Positions 43,731-52,238 of a stretch of 64,000 nucleotides of DNA are shown piece by piece. The stretch is from Luteococcus sanguinis (GTDB lineage: Bacteria > Actinomycetota > Actinomycetes > Propionibacteriales > Propionibacteriaceae). How positions within the stretch are numbered: position 1 is the stretch's first letter; each line of letters starts with the position of its first letter. Under the pieces are notes generated by a model, which did no database searches, was not told the DNA's origin, and worked only from the letters and a program-made list of their open reading frames with translations. The position numbers and the translations under genes are program-made. The stretch spans positions 23,194 through 87,193 of the forward strand of contig NZ_BAAAKI010000017.1 of NCBI RefSeq assembly GCF_039527675.1, written 5' to 3'.

Positions 43731-44594
43731 TCAGGCCAGTCGGGATGCCTGGAAGCGGTGCGGCGGGTTCACGAAGCTGTCCTGTGCCGCGACCAGGGCC
43801 AGCTCGGAGCGTCCCAGCTCGTGCGTGGCCCGCAGTAGGGAGTAGACGATCGAACCGGTTGCTGACAACGCGTCCGGGACGGAGCCAGTGGTCAGAAGGT
43901 GGGCCAGGAAGGTCGCCGTGGTGACATCACCGGAGCCGGTGAAGGCCTGCTCGATCAGCGGCGTCTCGACCTGCCAGGCGCCCTGCTCACCCACGGCCAC
44001 CATCCGCATCACGTCCGTGTTCTGGCCGGCGTCGGTGACAGAGGTCACCAGCACCGTCCGCGGACCGCGGCTACGCAGTTCCTGCGCGGCCTCGACAGCC
44101 GCAGTGACTCCGTTGATCGTCCGTCCCGTGAGGAACTCCAGCTCGAACAGGTTGGGGGTCATCACGTCGGCGGCCGGCACGACCCGGTCGCGCATGAACT
44201 CCGGAATCCCGGGACGGCAGTAGAAGCCACGGCCGACGTCGCCCATCACCGGGTCGCAGCAGTAGAGGGCCCGCGGGTTGCGTTGCTTGACCAGCGCGGC
44301 GGCCTCGAGAACGACGGCGCCGATCTCCTCACCACCCTGGTAACCCGACAGCAGCGCGTCCACCTGGCTGAGCTGGCCCCGCTCGTCGATCCCGTGGACG
44401 ACGTCACGAACGTCCCGTGCCTCGATCAGCGGACCACGCCAGGAGCCGTAGCCGGTGTGGTTGGAGAAATTGACTGTGAGCACGGGCCAGGTCTCCACGC
44501 CCATCCGCTGCAGCGGGAAGACGGCCGCGGAGTTGCCGGCATGGCCGTAGGCGACGTGGGACTGGATGGACAAGATCGTGGTCACCCGCTCCAT
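43731..44594 (-). CDS. pdxY: Pyridoxal kinase
   Basis: A 287-residue ribokinase-fold kinase of the vitamin B6 salvage pathway, the same length as E. coli PdxY. SIQSHVAYGHAGNSAAVFP near residues 9-27 binds pyridoxal, YCCDPVMGDVGRGFY near 118 is conserved, TPNLFELEFLTG near 152 follows, and the phosphate loop with catalytic Asp is FTGSGDVTTATFLA near 220. The ATG at 44594 gives the family start. It is divergent from the small membrane protein gene. Confidence 0.92.
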   Translation of the reverse strand: MERVTTILSIQSHVAYGHAGNSAAVFPLQRMGVETWPVLTVNFSNHTGYGSWRGPLIEARDVRDVVHGIDERGQLSQVDALLSGYQGGEEIGAVVLEAAALVKQRNPRALYCCDPVMGDVGRGFYCRPGIPEFMRDRVVPAADVMTPNLFELEFLTGRTINGVTAAVEAAQELRSRGPRTVLVTSVTDAGQNTDVMRMVAVGEQGAWQVETPLIEQAFTGSGDVTTATFLAHLLTTGSVPDALSATGSIVYSLLRATHELGRSELALVAAQDSFVNPPHRFQASRLA

Positions 44595-44704
44595 TCTGCT
44601 CCCTTGGGGATGCGACGCTCTCATCGCGTCCAGCTCCTGCACGGCGTGAGGGCCGCGTGCGCCTGAACTGCTGATCATTCCGGTGTTCTGTCATCCTTGG
44701 TCCC

Positions 44705-45154
44705 ATGGCCGAACTGCTGGACGACGAGCGGGAACCGGGCCACGTGCTGCGTAGTGCGGGCGATGGCGACCGGTGGGCCTGGCGCGCCAGGATCCGAGCC
44801 AATTCCGTCGCCCTGTTCTGGTATCGGATCGTGGTGGGCGTCGTCGGCCTCGTGCTGATGGTCGCCGCCGCGCTGACGGGCTGGCTGCCCGGCCCGGGCG
44901 GCATCCCGCTGTTCCTGATGGGGCTTGCGGTGTGGGCCTCGGAGTTCGAGTGGGCGCATCGGCTGCTCAGCGTCTTCGGCCGCTGGTTCGAGCGTTTCAA
45001 GGCCATGTCCCCCCGCAACAAGCGCATCTTCACCGTTGCGACCATCATCTGCATCCTCATCACCTGGTACCTGGCCGCCTGGTACGCGGGCGTGCCGACC
45101 TGGCTGCCGGACGTGGTGGAGAACTGGCTGAAGACCCTGCCGGGTCTGGACTGA
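44705..45154 (+). CDS. PGPGW-type (TIGR02611-like) membrane protein
   Basis: A 149-residue membrane protein with three helices and the family hallmark GWLPGPGGIPLFLMGL near residue 60, a hairpin where the chain turns in the membrane. An amphipathic segment follows (EWAHRLLSVFGRWFERFK). The family is common in actinobacteria and has no known function. The GDPD gene follows after a 42-base gap and may share its transcript. Confidence 0.82.
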   Translation: MAELLDDEREPGHVLRSAGDGDRWAWRARIRANSVALFWYRIVVGVVGLVLMVAAALTGWLPGPGGIPLFLMGLAVWASEFEWAHRLLSVFGRWFERFKAMSPRNKRIFTVATIICILITWYLAAWYAGVPTWLPDVVENWLKTLPGLD

Positions 45155-45196
45155 CTCATCGGCGCCAGGATTCGGTTGGCGTCCTACGCTGGCGTC

Positions 45197-45997
45197 GTGA
45201 TCGCCCGTGACTTCCCCTACTTCGACCAGCCCTTCATTCCACTTGCCCACCGTGGCGGCTCCCTGCTGGGCGGCAACCTTGGCCGCGAGAACACCCTGCA
45301 CGCCTTCGCCAATGCGGTGTCCCTGGGCTACCGCTACCTGGAGACAGACGTGCACGCGACCGCCGACGGCCATCTGGTCGCCTTCCACGATGACGTTCTG
45401 GACCGGGTGACCGACGCCACGGGGGCGATTCGGGAGCTCCCGCTGGCGGGCGTCCGGGAGGCCAGGATCGCTGGCATCGACCAGGTGCCCACACTGGACG
45501 AGGTGTTCGAGCACTTCCCGGAGCAGCGGATCAACATCGACATCAAGGCCCCCGGAGCGATCGAGCCGCTGGTGGCCGCCATCGACGCGCACCGCGCGCA
45601 CGACCGGGTGTGCGTCGGTTCCTTCACCCCGAGCAGCCTCGAGCGCTTCCGGCGCTTGAGCGGGGGCCAGGTGCCGACATCCGTCGGGCCGCGCGGGATC
45701 GCCTGGACCGGCTTGGTCCCGATGCTCCCCCGTCTGCTCGCGTCACCCGGTGTCGCCTTCCAGATGCCAGTGGACCACGTCGTCGGAGGTCGTCGGGTGC
45801 GGTTGCTGACCCCCTGGCTGCTGGACTCGGCGCACCGGCGCGGGAAGGTCGTCCATGTCTGGACGATCAATGACAGTGAGCAGATGCACCAGCTGATCGA
45901 CCTCGGCGTGGATGGGCTGGTCACCGATGCGATCGATGTTCTCAAAGGGGTCCTGCTGGAGCGTGGCCTGTGGCATGGTGGGGAACAAACCAACTGA
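45197..45997 (+). CDS. Glycerophosphodiester phosphodiesterase family protein
   Basis: A 266-residue TIM-barrel GDPD that cleaves glycerophosphodiesters to glycerol-3-phosphate and an alcohol. The catalytic HRGG is at residues 18-21 and ENTLHAFANAVSLGYRYLETDVH (about 31-53) carries the metal-binding Glu/Asp residues, followed by VAFHDDVLDRVTDATG with the second His. There is no signal peptide, so it is cytoplasmic. GTG at 45197 is chosen for family fit; an in-frame TTG lies 21 bases upstream. Its end overlaps the rbpA promoter. Confidence 0.88.
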   Translation: MIARDFPYFDQPFIPLAHRGGSLLGGNLGRENTLHAFANAVSLGYRYLETDVHATADGHLVAFHDDVLDRVTDATGAIRELPLAGVREARIAGIDQVPTLDEVFEHFPEQRINIDIKAPGAIEPLVAAIDAHRAHDRVCVGSFTPSSLERFRRLSGGQVPTSVGPRGIAWTGLVPMLPRLLASPGVAFQMPVDHVVGGRRVRLLTPWLLDSAHRRGKVVHVWTINDSEQMHQLIDLGVDGLVTDAIDVLKGVLLERGLWHGGEQTN

Positions 45998-46007
45998 CCA
46001 GCTCGTT
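45982..46007 (+). promoter_or_regulatory. Sigma-R/SigH-type promoter of rbpA
   Basis: GGAAC (45982-45986), then exactly 18 bases, then GTT (46005-46007). This matches the GGAAT/C-N18-GTT pattern of oxidative-stress ECF sigma-R promoters. It lies 50 bases upstream of rbpA, partly inside the end of the GDPD gene. In Streptomyces, rbpA is a known sigma-R target, which supports the match. Confidence 0.7.
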
Positions 46008-46058
46008 GAACCACGTGAACCCCGCCGAACCCGACGACCACACGCAGCAGGAGGAACG

Positions 46059-46391
46059 ATGGCAGACCGCGCACTGCGAGGCATGGGCCTCGGCGCCAAG
46101 AGCTTCGAGGACGAGGAAGGCATCGAGTTCGCCGCCCGTCAGAACATCGGCTTCGACTGTGATGCCGGACACCATTTCGACATGGTCTTCGCGGAGGAGG
46201 CCGAGCTCCCCGCTGAGTGGGAGTGCCCACGCTGTGGACGTGTTGGACGACGCACCGACGGCACCAAGCCGGAGGAGAAGTACGTCAAGCCCGTCCGCAC
46301 CCACTGGGACATGCTCCGCGAACGCCGCTCGCTGGACGAGCTCGAGGAACTCTTCGAGGAGCGCCTCGAACTGCTCCGCGGCAGCAACTGA
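46059..46391 (+). CDS. rbpA: RNA polymerase-binding protein RbpA
   Basis: A 110-residue actinobacteria-specific transcription activator that binds the sigma-70-type factor and core polymerase and stabilises the open complex. The RbpA core with its two Cys pairs is here FDCDAGH and WECPRCGR; the basic linker (GRRTDGTKPEEKYVKPVRTHW) and the C-terminal sigma-interaction helix (WDMLRERRSLDELEELFEER) are intact. GGAGG lies four bases before the ATG. The promoter is of the sigma-R type and the gene ends at a strong hairpin. Confidence 0.96.
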   Translation: MADRALRGMGLGAKSFEDEEGIEFAARQNIGFDCDAGHHFDMVFAEEAELPAEWECPRCGRVGRRTDGTKPEEKYVKPVRTHWDMLRERRSLDELEELFEERLELLRGSN

Positions 46392-46415
46392 GTCGCCCCG
46401 GCACCTGGGCAGAGC

Positions 46416-46445
46416 AAACGGCCCGCCATCTCTGGCGGGCCGTTT
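46416..46445 (+). terminator. Hairpin terminator after rbpA
   Basis: Perfect 13-base arms (AAACGGCCCGCCA and its complement) around a 4-base TCTC loop, starting 24 bases after the rbpA stop and ending in TTTC. It lies between rbpA and the convergent fxsA gene and may serve both. Confidence 0.9.
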
Positions 46446-46514
46446 CATGTACCCCGAGCTTGAACCCGAGAACGCTCGCGGGCCTGTCGAGGGGTCCTTC
46501 CGGCCAGCCGCGCC

Positions 46515-47060
46515 CTACCCCCGGGCGATCTGCTGCGCAGAACCTGCCTCGGGGTTGCGGTGCTCGCTCGTCTCGGTCTCGACGATGTCGGTCGGTACCG
46601 TCATGTCCGGGCGGGTGCGGGCGCGCGCCAGGTCGATGTTCACACCGGCCTTCTGCACCTGCTTGGCGGCGAAGAAGCCAATGATCGAGCGCGCGAGCGG
46701 ACGGGTGAACGGCAGCAGGAACACGAAGCCGATGACGTCGGTGAAGAAGCCGGGCAGCATCAGCAACAAGCCACCCACCAGCACCAGGGCGGCATCGGTG
46801 AGTTCCCGGGCGGGCATCCGCCCGGTGGTCAGCGAGTCGCGCAGTGCCTGCCAGGCCCTCGAGCCCTCCTTGCGCATCAGCCACGCGCCGATGATGGCCT
46901 CGGCCACCAGAATCAGCAGCGTCGGGAAGGCGCCGATCGCATGCCCCACCTTGATCAGCAGCAGCACCTCGATGATGGGAACGCCCACGAACATGCCCGC
47001 GAGCACAGGCAGGGCCCACTGGTTGCGGCGGGTGACGGGACGAGCAGCGCTGGTCGGCAT
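46515..47060 (-). CDS. fxsA: FxsA family membrane protein
   Basis: A 181-residue membrane protein with four helices in two hairpins. PIIEVLLLIKVGHAIG near residue 30 and GGLLLMLPGFFTDVIGFVFLLP near 100-121 are the FxsA family signatures. The C-terminal tail is charged and cytoplasmic. FxsA is named for relieving phage exclusion by the F plasmid in E. coli, but its general role is unclear. The ATG at 47060 is chosen over one nine bases upstream for family fit. Confidence 0.88.
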   Translation of the reverse strand: MPTSAARPVTRRNQWALPVLAGMFVGVPIIEVLLLIKVGHAIGAFPTLLILVAEAIIGAWLMRKEGSRAWQALRDSLTTGRMPARELTDAALVLVGGLLLMLPGFFTDVIGFVFLLPFTRPLARSIIGFFAAKQVQKAGVNIDLARARTRPDMTVPTDIVETETSEHRNPEAGSAQQIARG

Positions 47061-47119
47061 GCGATCAATTCTACCCGGGCACCAAGATGGGTCCTGGTTC
47101 CCGTAACCCTCTCCCGCGG

Positions 47120-47163
47120 ACTGGGTGGACTTTCTGCCGACTACAGCAGTTTCGCCACCCACT
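47120..47163 (+). repeat. 44-bp palindromic repeat, copy B
   Basis: It is 40 of 44 bases identical to the reverse complement of copy C and 35 of 44 identical to copy A. The 9-base outer arms (ACTGGGTGG with one mismatch at its partner) and the inner CTGCCG/CAGCAG stem are kept. It lies in the gap between fxsA and lnt, both leftward. Confidence 0.8.
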
Positions 47164-47314
47164 CCGGACTCATGGGCGCCCGGACTGGGCAAACCAGCGC
47201 GCAGCTACGAGAGAAAGTAGGCCCAGTTCGCGACGGGACCAGTTGCCGGGGTCGTCGTCCGGACGTCCCCGGTGCACGTTCGTTGGTGTTTGCAAGTGGG
47301 TGCCTGCACCGGAT

Positions 47315-48913
47315 TCACACATCACAGCCCTCAGCCGACGACCCCGGCAATGGCTCCCGCGGATCCCTGGCGTGGCGGCGGATGCGTCCCAGCACCAGAG
47401 CGACCAGCACGCCCACCCCGGACACCAGGGCGGCCGCTCCCTCGACCCACGGACCCACCCGTGGGCCGGGGGTGGCACCCGTCCGCAACGGGACCCTGAA
47501 GGTCTGTGCGGCCGAGGTCGCCTCGTCCGTTCGTCCGGTGACCGAACCGTCCGCGTGCACCAGACCGGACAGCGAGGAGGTGGTCGAGACCACGATCTCG
47601 CGTCCAGACTCGATCGCCCGGGCGCGGGTGATCGCGAATTGTTGCCAGGGCTGGCCGGTGCCGGTGTAGGTGGCGTTGTTCGACTGCACGACGACCAGTT
47701 GGGCATCCGTCATCGCCTCCCGGACCGTGCGGTCCCAGGCGAGTTCGAAGCAGATGATGTCGCCGAGGCGGATGGTGCGTCCGTCGCCCAGGGTGGCGTC
47801 GATGACGCCGGGGCGGGTGCCGGGCACCGACTGCGCCCCGACCTGTTCCAGGATCGGCAGTACCGGCAACAACTGGTCGCGCAGCGGGACCCACTCGCCG
47901 AAGGGCACCAGGTTGCGCTTGTCGTAACGGGCGCTGATGCGTCCGTCGGTGCCCCACCACAGACCGGAGGTCTGCCGCTCCCCCTCCCCGGGGCCGCGCA
48001 TGACGGCGCCGACGAAGATCGGCAGGCCGGTGGTGCGGCTGGCCTGCATGATCAGGTTCGCCGTCTGGGCATCGTGGGTGGGGTCGATGTCGGTGGAGTT
48101 CTCCGGCCACAGGACGAAATCGGGCATCGGGTCCAGGCCGGCACGCGCCCGGGCCATCAGCTCGACGGTCTCGCTGACGTGGTTGTCGGTGACCGAGCGG
48201 GCATAGCCCATCGCCTCCGAACCCGCGGTGCCGGTGACATCGCCCTGCACCATGCCGACGTCCACGCTCTCGCCCGTGCTGGGCAGCTCGACCGGACGGG
48301 CGATGGTCGCCGCGACGATGCCCACCACCGCGGATGTGGCCAGTAACACGGCGGGGAGCTGTGGACGCGCGGGACGCGAAGGGGACGGCAGTAGCGCACC
48401 GATCGCGACGCCGATCAGGGCGACCAGGAACGACAGCCCGCCGACTCCGATCCAGGGCAGGGATCCGGCGAGTGGCGATTCGACCATCGGGTAGGCCAGC
48501 CGCAGCCAGCCGAAACCACCGAAGGGAACACGGGAGGCGCCGTACTCCGCGAGCGACCAGAGCCCGGGCACCAGCAGCAGCCACCACGGTGAGCGTTCGG
48601 GACGGGTCAACAGCGCGGCACCCCAGCCGAACATCCCCTGCCACAGCGCCATGAAGGCGACGAGGATGACGGCGATCCAGGCACCCAGCACGTCCACCCA
48701 GGAGATGGCGACCCAGCCGAGGCCGAGGCCGAAGATCCAGCCCAGACCGAAGCCCTGGCCGGGGCTGCGTCCCCTCAGGAGCCAGGTGAGCGCGGCGATC
48801 GCGAGCGGCGCCAATGGCCACCAGCCGATGGGTTGGAAGGAGGCTCCCAGCAGTGCCCCGGACGCGAGCGCACCCAGCGCGCGCAGGGTGCCGCTGGACG
48901 ACAAGCGGTTCAC
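47315..48913 (-). CDS. lnt: Apolipoprotein N-acyltransferase
   Basis: A 532-residue enzyme that adds the third acyl chain to lipoproteins. About six N-terminal helices are followed by an extracytoplasmic nitrilase domain with the Glu-Lys-Cys triad visible as FVLWPENSTDID, KRNLVPFGEWVPL and DIICFELAWD, and a final helix near residue 505. The GTG at 48913 overlaps the AsnC stop by four bases, so the pair is coupled. Actinobacteria often lack lnt in firmicute-like form but many, like mycobacteria, have it. Confidence 0.92.
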   Translation of the reverse strand: MNRLSSSGTLRALGALASGALLGASFQPIGWWPLAPLAIAALTWLLRGRSPGQGFGLGWIFGLGLGWVAISWVDVLGAWIAVILVAFMALWQGMFGWGAALLTRPERSPWWLLLVPGLWSLAEYGASRVPFGGFGWLRLAYPMVESPLAGSLPWIGVGGLSFLVALIGVAIGALLPSPSRPARPQLPAVLLATSAVVGIVAATIARPVELPSTGESVDVGMVQGDVTGTAGSEAMGYARSVTDNHVSETVELMARARAGLDPMPDFVLWPENSTDIDPTHDAQTANLIMQASRTTGLPIFVGAVMRGPGEGERQTSGLWWGTDGRISARYDKRNLVPFGEWVPLRDQLLPVLPILEQVGAQSVPGTRPGVIDATLGDGRTIRLGDIICFELAWDRTVREAMTDAQLVVVQSNNATYTGTGQPWQQFAITRARAIESGREIVVSTTSSLSGLVHADGSVTGRTDEATSAAQTFRVPLRTGATPGPRVGPWVEGAAALVSGVGVLVALVLGRIRRHARDPREPLPGSSAEGCDV

Positions 48914-49356
48914 TCGGTCGGCAGGGTCGGCCGGTTCTGGAAGTGCGTGGTGAGCACGACCTGGGTCACCGTCACGACATTGGCGTGGTTGCGGATGCGG
49001 GTGAGCAGCATGTCGAGCTCGCGGGTGTCGGAGACGTGCACCTTGACCAGATAGGAGGCATCGCCGGCCACCGAGTAGCAGGAGACGATCTCGGGCATCG
49101 CGTCGATGTGCTCGGGGACGGCCTCGTCGGCGGCTGGGTCGAGCGGGCGGAGCTGGATGAAGGCGGTCAGCGTGCGGCCAAGCGCATTGGGGTCGATCAC
49201 GGCCTGGTAACCGGCGATGATCCCCCGCTGCTCGAGGCGTCGCACGCGCTGCTGGGCTGCCGAGGTGGACAGACCCGTCTCGCGTCCGATGTCTGTGTAG
49301 GACATCCGTCCGTCCAGCGCGAGCAGCGCGAGAATCTGGTGATCTGTGCCTTCCAT
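48910..49356 (-). CDS. Lrp/AsnC family regulator
   Basis: A 148-residue feast/famine regulator: N-terminal helix-turn-helix (MSYTDIGRETGLSTSAAQQRVRRLE, about residues 19-43) and a C-terminal RAM ligand-binding domain (VSCYSVAGDASYLVKVHV near 92). Such proteins bind amino acids and control amino acid metabolism. It is only 26 bases from the divergent exonuclease start, so the two promoters overlap, and it is coupled to lnt. Confidence 0.92.
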   Translation of the reverse strand: MEGTDHQILALLALDGRMSYTDIGRETGLSTSAAQQRVRRLEQRGIIAGYQAVIDPNALGRTLTAFIQLRPLDPAADEAVPEHIDAMPEIVSCYSVAGDASYLVKVHVSDTRELDMLLTRIRNHANVVTVTQVVLTTHFQNRPTLPTE

Positions 49357-49382
49357 GACGCCAATCGTGACACTATTTGCGG

Positions 49383-50360
49383 GTGAATGGCGATCAGCTC
49401 ATGATTCTTGACACAGCATCCATGTATTTCCGTTCTTTCTACGGTTTGCCCTCGTCGATGACCTCGCCGGACGGACGTCCGGTGAATGCGGTGCGTGGCT
49501 TGCTGGACTCGATCGCCCGTCTGGTCGAGCAGTACCAGCCCAATCAGTTGGCCTGCGCCTGGGACAACGACTGGCGTCCGGCCTGGCGGGTGGAGCTGGT
49601 GCCCACCTACAAGACCCACCGCGTCGCCGATGGTGGTGCCGGTGACGATCAGGCCGCGCAGCTGGGAGTCGTGGGCGCCGGTGCGCTGGCCGCGACCGGT
49701 GGACTGGCCGAGGAGTCCCCCGAGGGGCTGGCGCCGCAGGTGCTGATCATCCGTGAGGTGCTGACGGCGGTGGGCATTCCCATCGTTGGTGTGGACGGCT
49801 ACGAGGCGGACGACGTGATCGGATCCCTCGCAAGCCAGTCGCAGGTGCCGGCGCTGGCGGTGACTGGTGACCGGGACCTCTTCCAGCTCGCTGACGGGAA
49901 CACGCGCGTCATCTACATCGGCAAGGGCGTCGCGAAGCACGACCTGGTGGACGACGAGTGGGTCTTCTCCAAGTACGGGGTGCATGCCGCGCAGTACGTC
50001 GACTTCGCAGTGCTCCGCGGCGACCCCTCCGACGGGCTGCCGGGTGTGAAGGGCATCGGCGACAAGTCCGCGGCGCAGTTGGTCGCCCGCTTTGGGGACC
50101 TCGAGGGCATGCTGGCCGCGGCCGGTGATCCGGACTCGGGCATGTCGCCGGGGCTGGCCAGCAAGCTCGGTGCCGCGATCGACTACCTGGGCCCCGCCCG
50201 GGAGGTCGTGGCAGTCGTCCGGGACCTGCCCGTTGGCGGGCTGGACCTGCGCGTGGGCAGCGATCGGGTCGACGTCGACGCCTGTGCACGCTTGGCCGAG
50301 CAGCACGGTCTGGGCAGCTCGATGGAACGGATCCTGGCTGCCCTGGCCAAGGTCAGCTGA
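49383..50360 (+). CDS. 5'-3' exonuclease (FEN/PIN-like)
   Basis: A 325-residue protein like the 5' nuclease domain of DNA polymerase I but free-standing. Acidic metal-binding motifs are visible (LMILDTASMYFRSFYG at the start, YEADDVIGSLA near 145, AVTGDRDLFQLAD near 162), as is the helix-hairpin-helix GDPSDGLPGVKGIGDKSAAQL near 218. It removes RNA primers or flaps. The start is uncertain: GTG at 49383 or ATG at 49401, with no Shine-Dalgarno; CACTAT at 49371 could be a -10 box of a leaderless message. Confidence 0.88.
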   Translation: MNGDQLMILDTASMYFRSFYGLPSSMTSPDGRPVNAVRGLLDSIARLVEQYQPNQLACAWDNDWRPAWRVELVPTYKTHRVADGGAGDDQAAQLGVVGAGALAATGGLAEESPEGLAPQVLIIREVLTAVGIPIVGVDGYEADDVIGSLASQSQVPALAVTGDRDLFQLADGNTRVIYIGKGVAKHDLVDDEWVFSKYGVHAAQYVDFAVLRGDPSDGLPGVKGIGDKSAAQLVARFGDLEGMLAAAGDPDSGMSPGLASKLGAAIDYLGPAREVVAVVRDLPVGGLDLRVGSDRVDVDACARLAEQHGLGSSMERILAALAKVS

Positions 50361-50466
50361 CACCCATTAGCCCAGCCACCAATTCCCACCAGGGTCCCCG
50401 AAGCCTGTCGACGGCTGCCCGCCCAGTTCCACGGGTCCCCGAGGCTGTCCAGGCTCGGGGAAGGGG

Positions 50467-51072
50467 TCAGCGGGTCAGGACGTAGAGCCCCGCCCCGGCC
50501 AGCAGGTTGGACGCATACGAGCCCGCCCGGGAGCGCCGTCCGTGCTCGTCGAGCGCGATCTTCTGCTGGACCATGAAGCCCTCCTGCGCGAAGAAGTCCT
50601 CGAGGTCGACCAGCGTCGCGTGGTGCAGGTTGGGCGTGTCGTACCAGGTGAACGGCAGGTCGCGGGAGCGGGGCATGTGACCACTGAGCAGCCGCAGCCG
50701 GTGCCGCCACAGCCCGAAGTTCGGCATCGAGACGATCAGCCGCGGCGCGATCCGGGCCATCTCGGCCAGCAGGTGCTGCGGCTGCCGGACGGTCTGCAAC
50801 GTCCGGCTGAGGACGACGACGTCATAGGAGGCGTCGGCGAACTCGTCCAGCTGGGTGTCGAGATCCAGTTCCACCAGCGGGACGCCGCGACCGATGGCGC
50901 CGAGCACCAGATCGGGGTCGCGCTCGACGCCGGTCCCCCGGCAGTCGCGGGTGCGCATCAACGCGTCCAGCAGGGTTCCGTCGCCACAGCCCAGGTCCAG
51001 CACCCGGGAGCCGGTGGGGACGAGGTTGGCGACGATTTCGAGGTCGGGGCGCAACCCCCAGTGCGTGCTCAT
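50467..51072 (-). CDS. metW: Methionine biosynthesis protein MetW
   Basis: A 201-residue methyltransferase-fold protein, the partner of MetX. Motif I VLDLGCGDGTLLDALM is near residue 25, and the family hallmarks VVLSRTLQTVRQP near 92 and FTWYDTPNLHHATLVDLEDF near 140 are clear. The ATG at 51072 overlaps the metX stop by four bases. MetX-MetW pairs are established in bacteria for homoserine acyl transfer. Confidence 0.93.
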   Translation of the reverse strand: MSTHWGLRPDLEIVANLVPTGSRVLDLGCGDGTLLDALMRTRDCRGTGVERDPDLVLGAIGRGVPLVELDLDTQLDEFADASYDVVVLSRTLQTVRQPQHLLAEMARIAPRLIVSMPNFGLWRHRLRLLSGHMPRSRDLPFTWYDTPNLHHATLVDLEDFFAQEGFMVQQKIALDEHGRRSRAGSYASNLLAGAGLYVLTR

Positions 51073-52238
51073 CGGGCCCTCCAGCCGGAGTGGGCGTGGG
51101 GGTGGGTGGCCGACTCGCATTCGAGGAAGGCGCGGACGGTGTCGTGATAGACGGGCACGTCGAGCAGGAAGGAGTCGTGGCCCCACGGGGAGCGGATGTC
51201 GCGGAAGGTGACCGGCAGGCCGCCATGTTCGAGTTCGCGGACGATGCGCCGGGAGTGCTCGGTGGAGAAGCGCCAGTCGGAGTCGAAGCTGACCACCAGA
51301 TAGTTGACGGGGTGGGCGGCGACGACGTCCAGCGCGTGCGGGTCGGCGAAGGGGTCGAAGTAGTCCATGACGCGGGTCAGGTACAGGTAGCTCAGCGCGT
51401 CGAACCGCGACAGGAATGCCTCGCCCTGGTGGTCGAGGTAGCTCTCGACGGCGAAGTCGACGCCGAAGCCGTGCTCGGCGCCCTCGATCTGGGCGCGGCG
51501 CCCGAACTTCTCGTCGAAGCCCTCCTGGGAGGTGTAGGTGATGTGCGCCATCATCCGGGCGATCGACAACCCGACGTCCGGGTTGTGGCCACGGGTGGCG
51601 AACTGGCCACCGTCGAAGTGCTCGTCGCGCATGATCGCCTGGCGTGCAACGGCCGAGAAGGCGATGTTCTGCGCGGTGAGGCGGCTGGACGAGGCAATGA
51701 CGACCGCATTGCACAGCTCGTCTGGGTGGCGCAGCGACCATTCGAGCGCCTGCATGCCCCCCATTGACCCACCGACCACCGCGTGCCAGCGGTTCACGCC
51801 CAGATGGGCGCCCAGCGCCCGGTGCACCTCGACGAAGTCGCCGATCGCGAGCAGCGGGAAGTCGAGCCCCCATGGCTGCCCCGTGGCGGGGTTGGTGGAT
51901 GAGGGTCCGGTCGTCCCCTGGCAGCCGCCCAACAGGTTGGAGCAGACGACGAACCACTTGTCGGTGTCGATCGGCTTGCCCGGCCCGATGATGGTGTCCC
52001 ACCAGCCGGGGTGCTTGTCACCGGGGTGCCAGCCGGCAGCGTGGGCATCGCCGGTGAGGGCGTGGCAGATGTAGATGCCGTTGTCCCCGCCCTCATTCAG
52101 CCTCCCGTAGGTCTCGTAGGCGACGACCACCTCGCCCAGCTCGTCGCCGCTGGCCAGCACGAGGGGGTGCTGGGCGTCGAACAGCTGGACGGTCTGGGTT
52201 TCCACCTCGCCGAGTTCGTGCGTGTCCGCAGCGGTCAC
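51069..52238 (-). CDS. metX: Homoserine O-acetyltransferase
   Basis: A 389-residue alpha/beta hydrolase-fold enzyme that acetylates (or succinylates) homoserine. The nucleophile elbow GGSMGGMQALEW is near residue 148; the Asp is in VSFDSDWRFSTEHSR near 320 and the His in WGHDSFLLD near 352. CHALTGDAH near 59 and LLGGCQGTTGPSS near 103 are MetX signatures. The GTG at 52238 overlaps the metY stop by four bases and has no ribosome site of its own, so translation is coupled. Confidence 0.95.
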   Translation of the reverse strand: MTAADTHELGEVETQTVQLFDAQHPLVLASGDELGEVVVAYETYGRLNEGGDNGIYICHALTGDAHAAGWHPGDKHPGWWDTIIGPGKPIDTDKWFVVCSNLLGGCQGTTGPSSTNPATGQPWGLDFPLLAIGDFVEVHRALGAHLGVNRWHAVVGGSMGGMQALEWSLRHPDELCNAVVIASSSRLTAQNIAFSAVARQAIMRDEHFDGGQFATRGHNPDVGLSIARMMAHITYTSQEGFDEKFGRRAQIEGAEHGFGVDFAVESYLDHQGEAFLSRFDALSYLYLTRVMDYFDPFADPHALDVVAAHPVNYLVVSFDSDWRFSTEHSRRIVRELEHGGLPVTFRDIRSPWGHDSFLLDVPVYHDTVRAFLECESATHPHAHSGWRAR

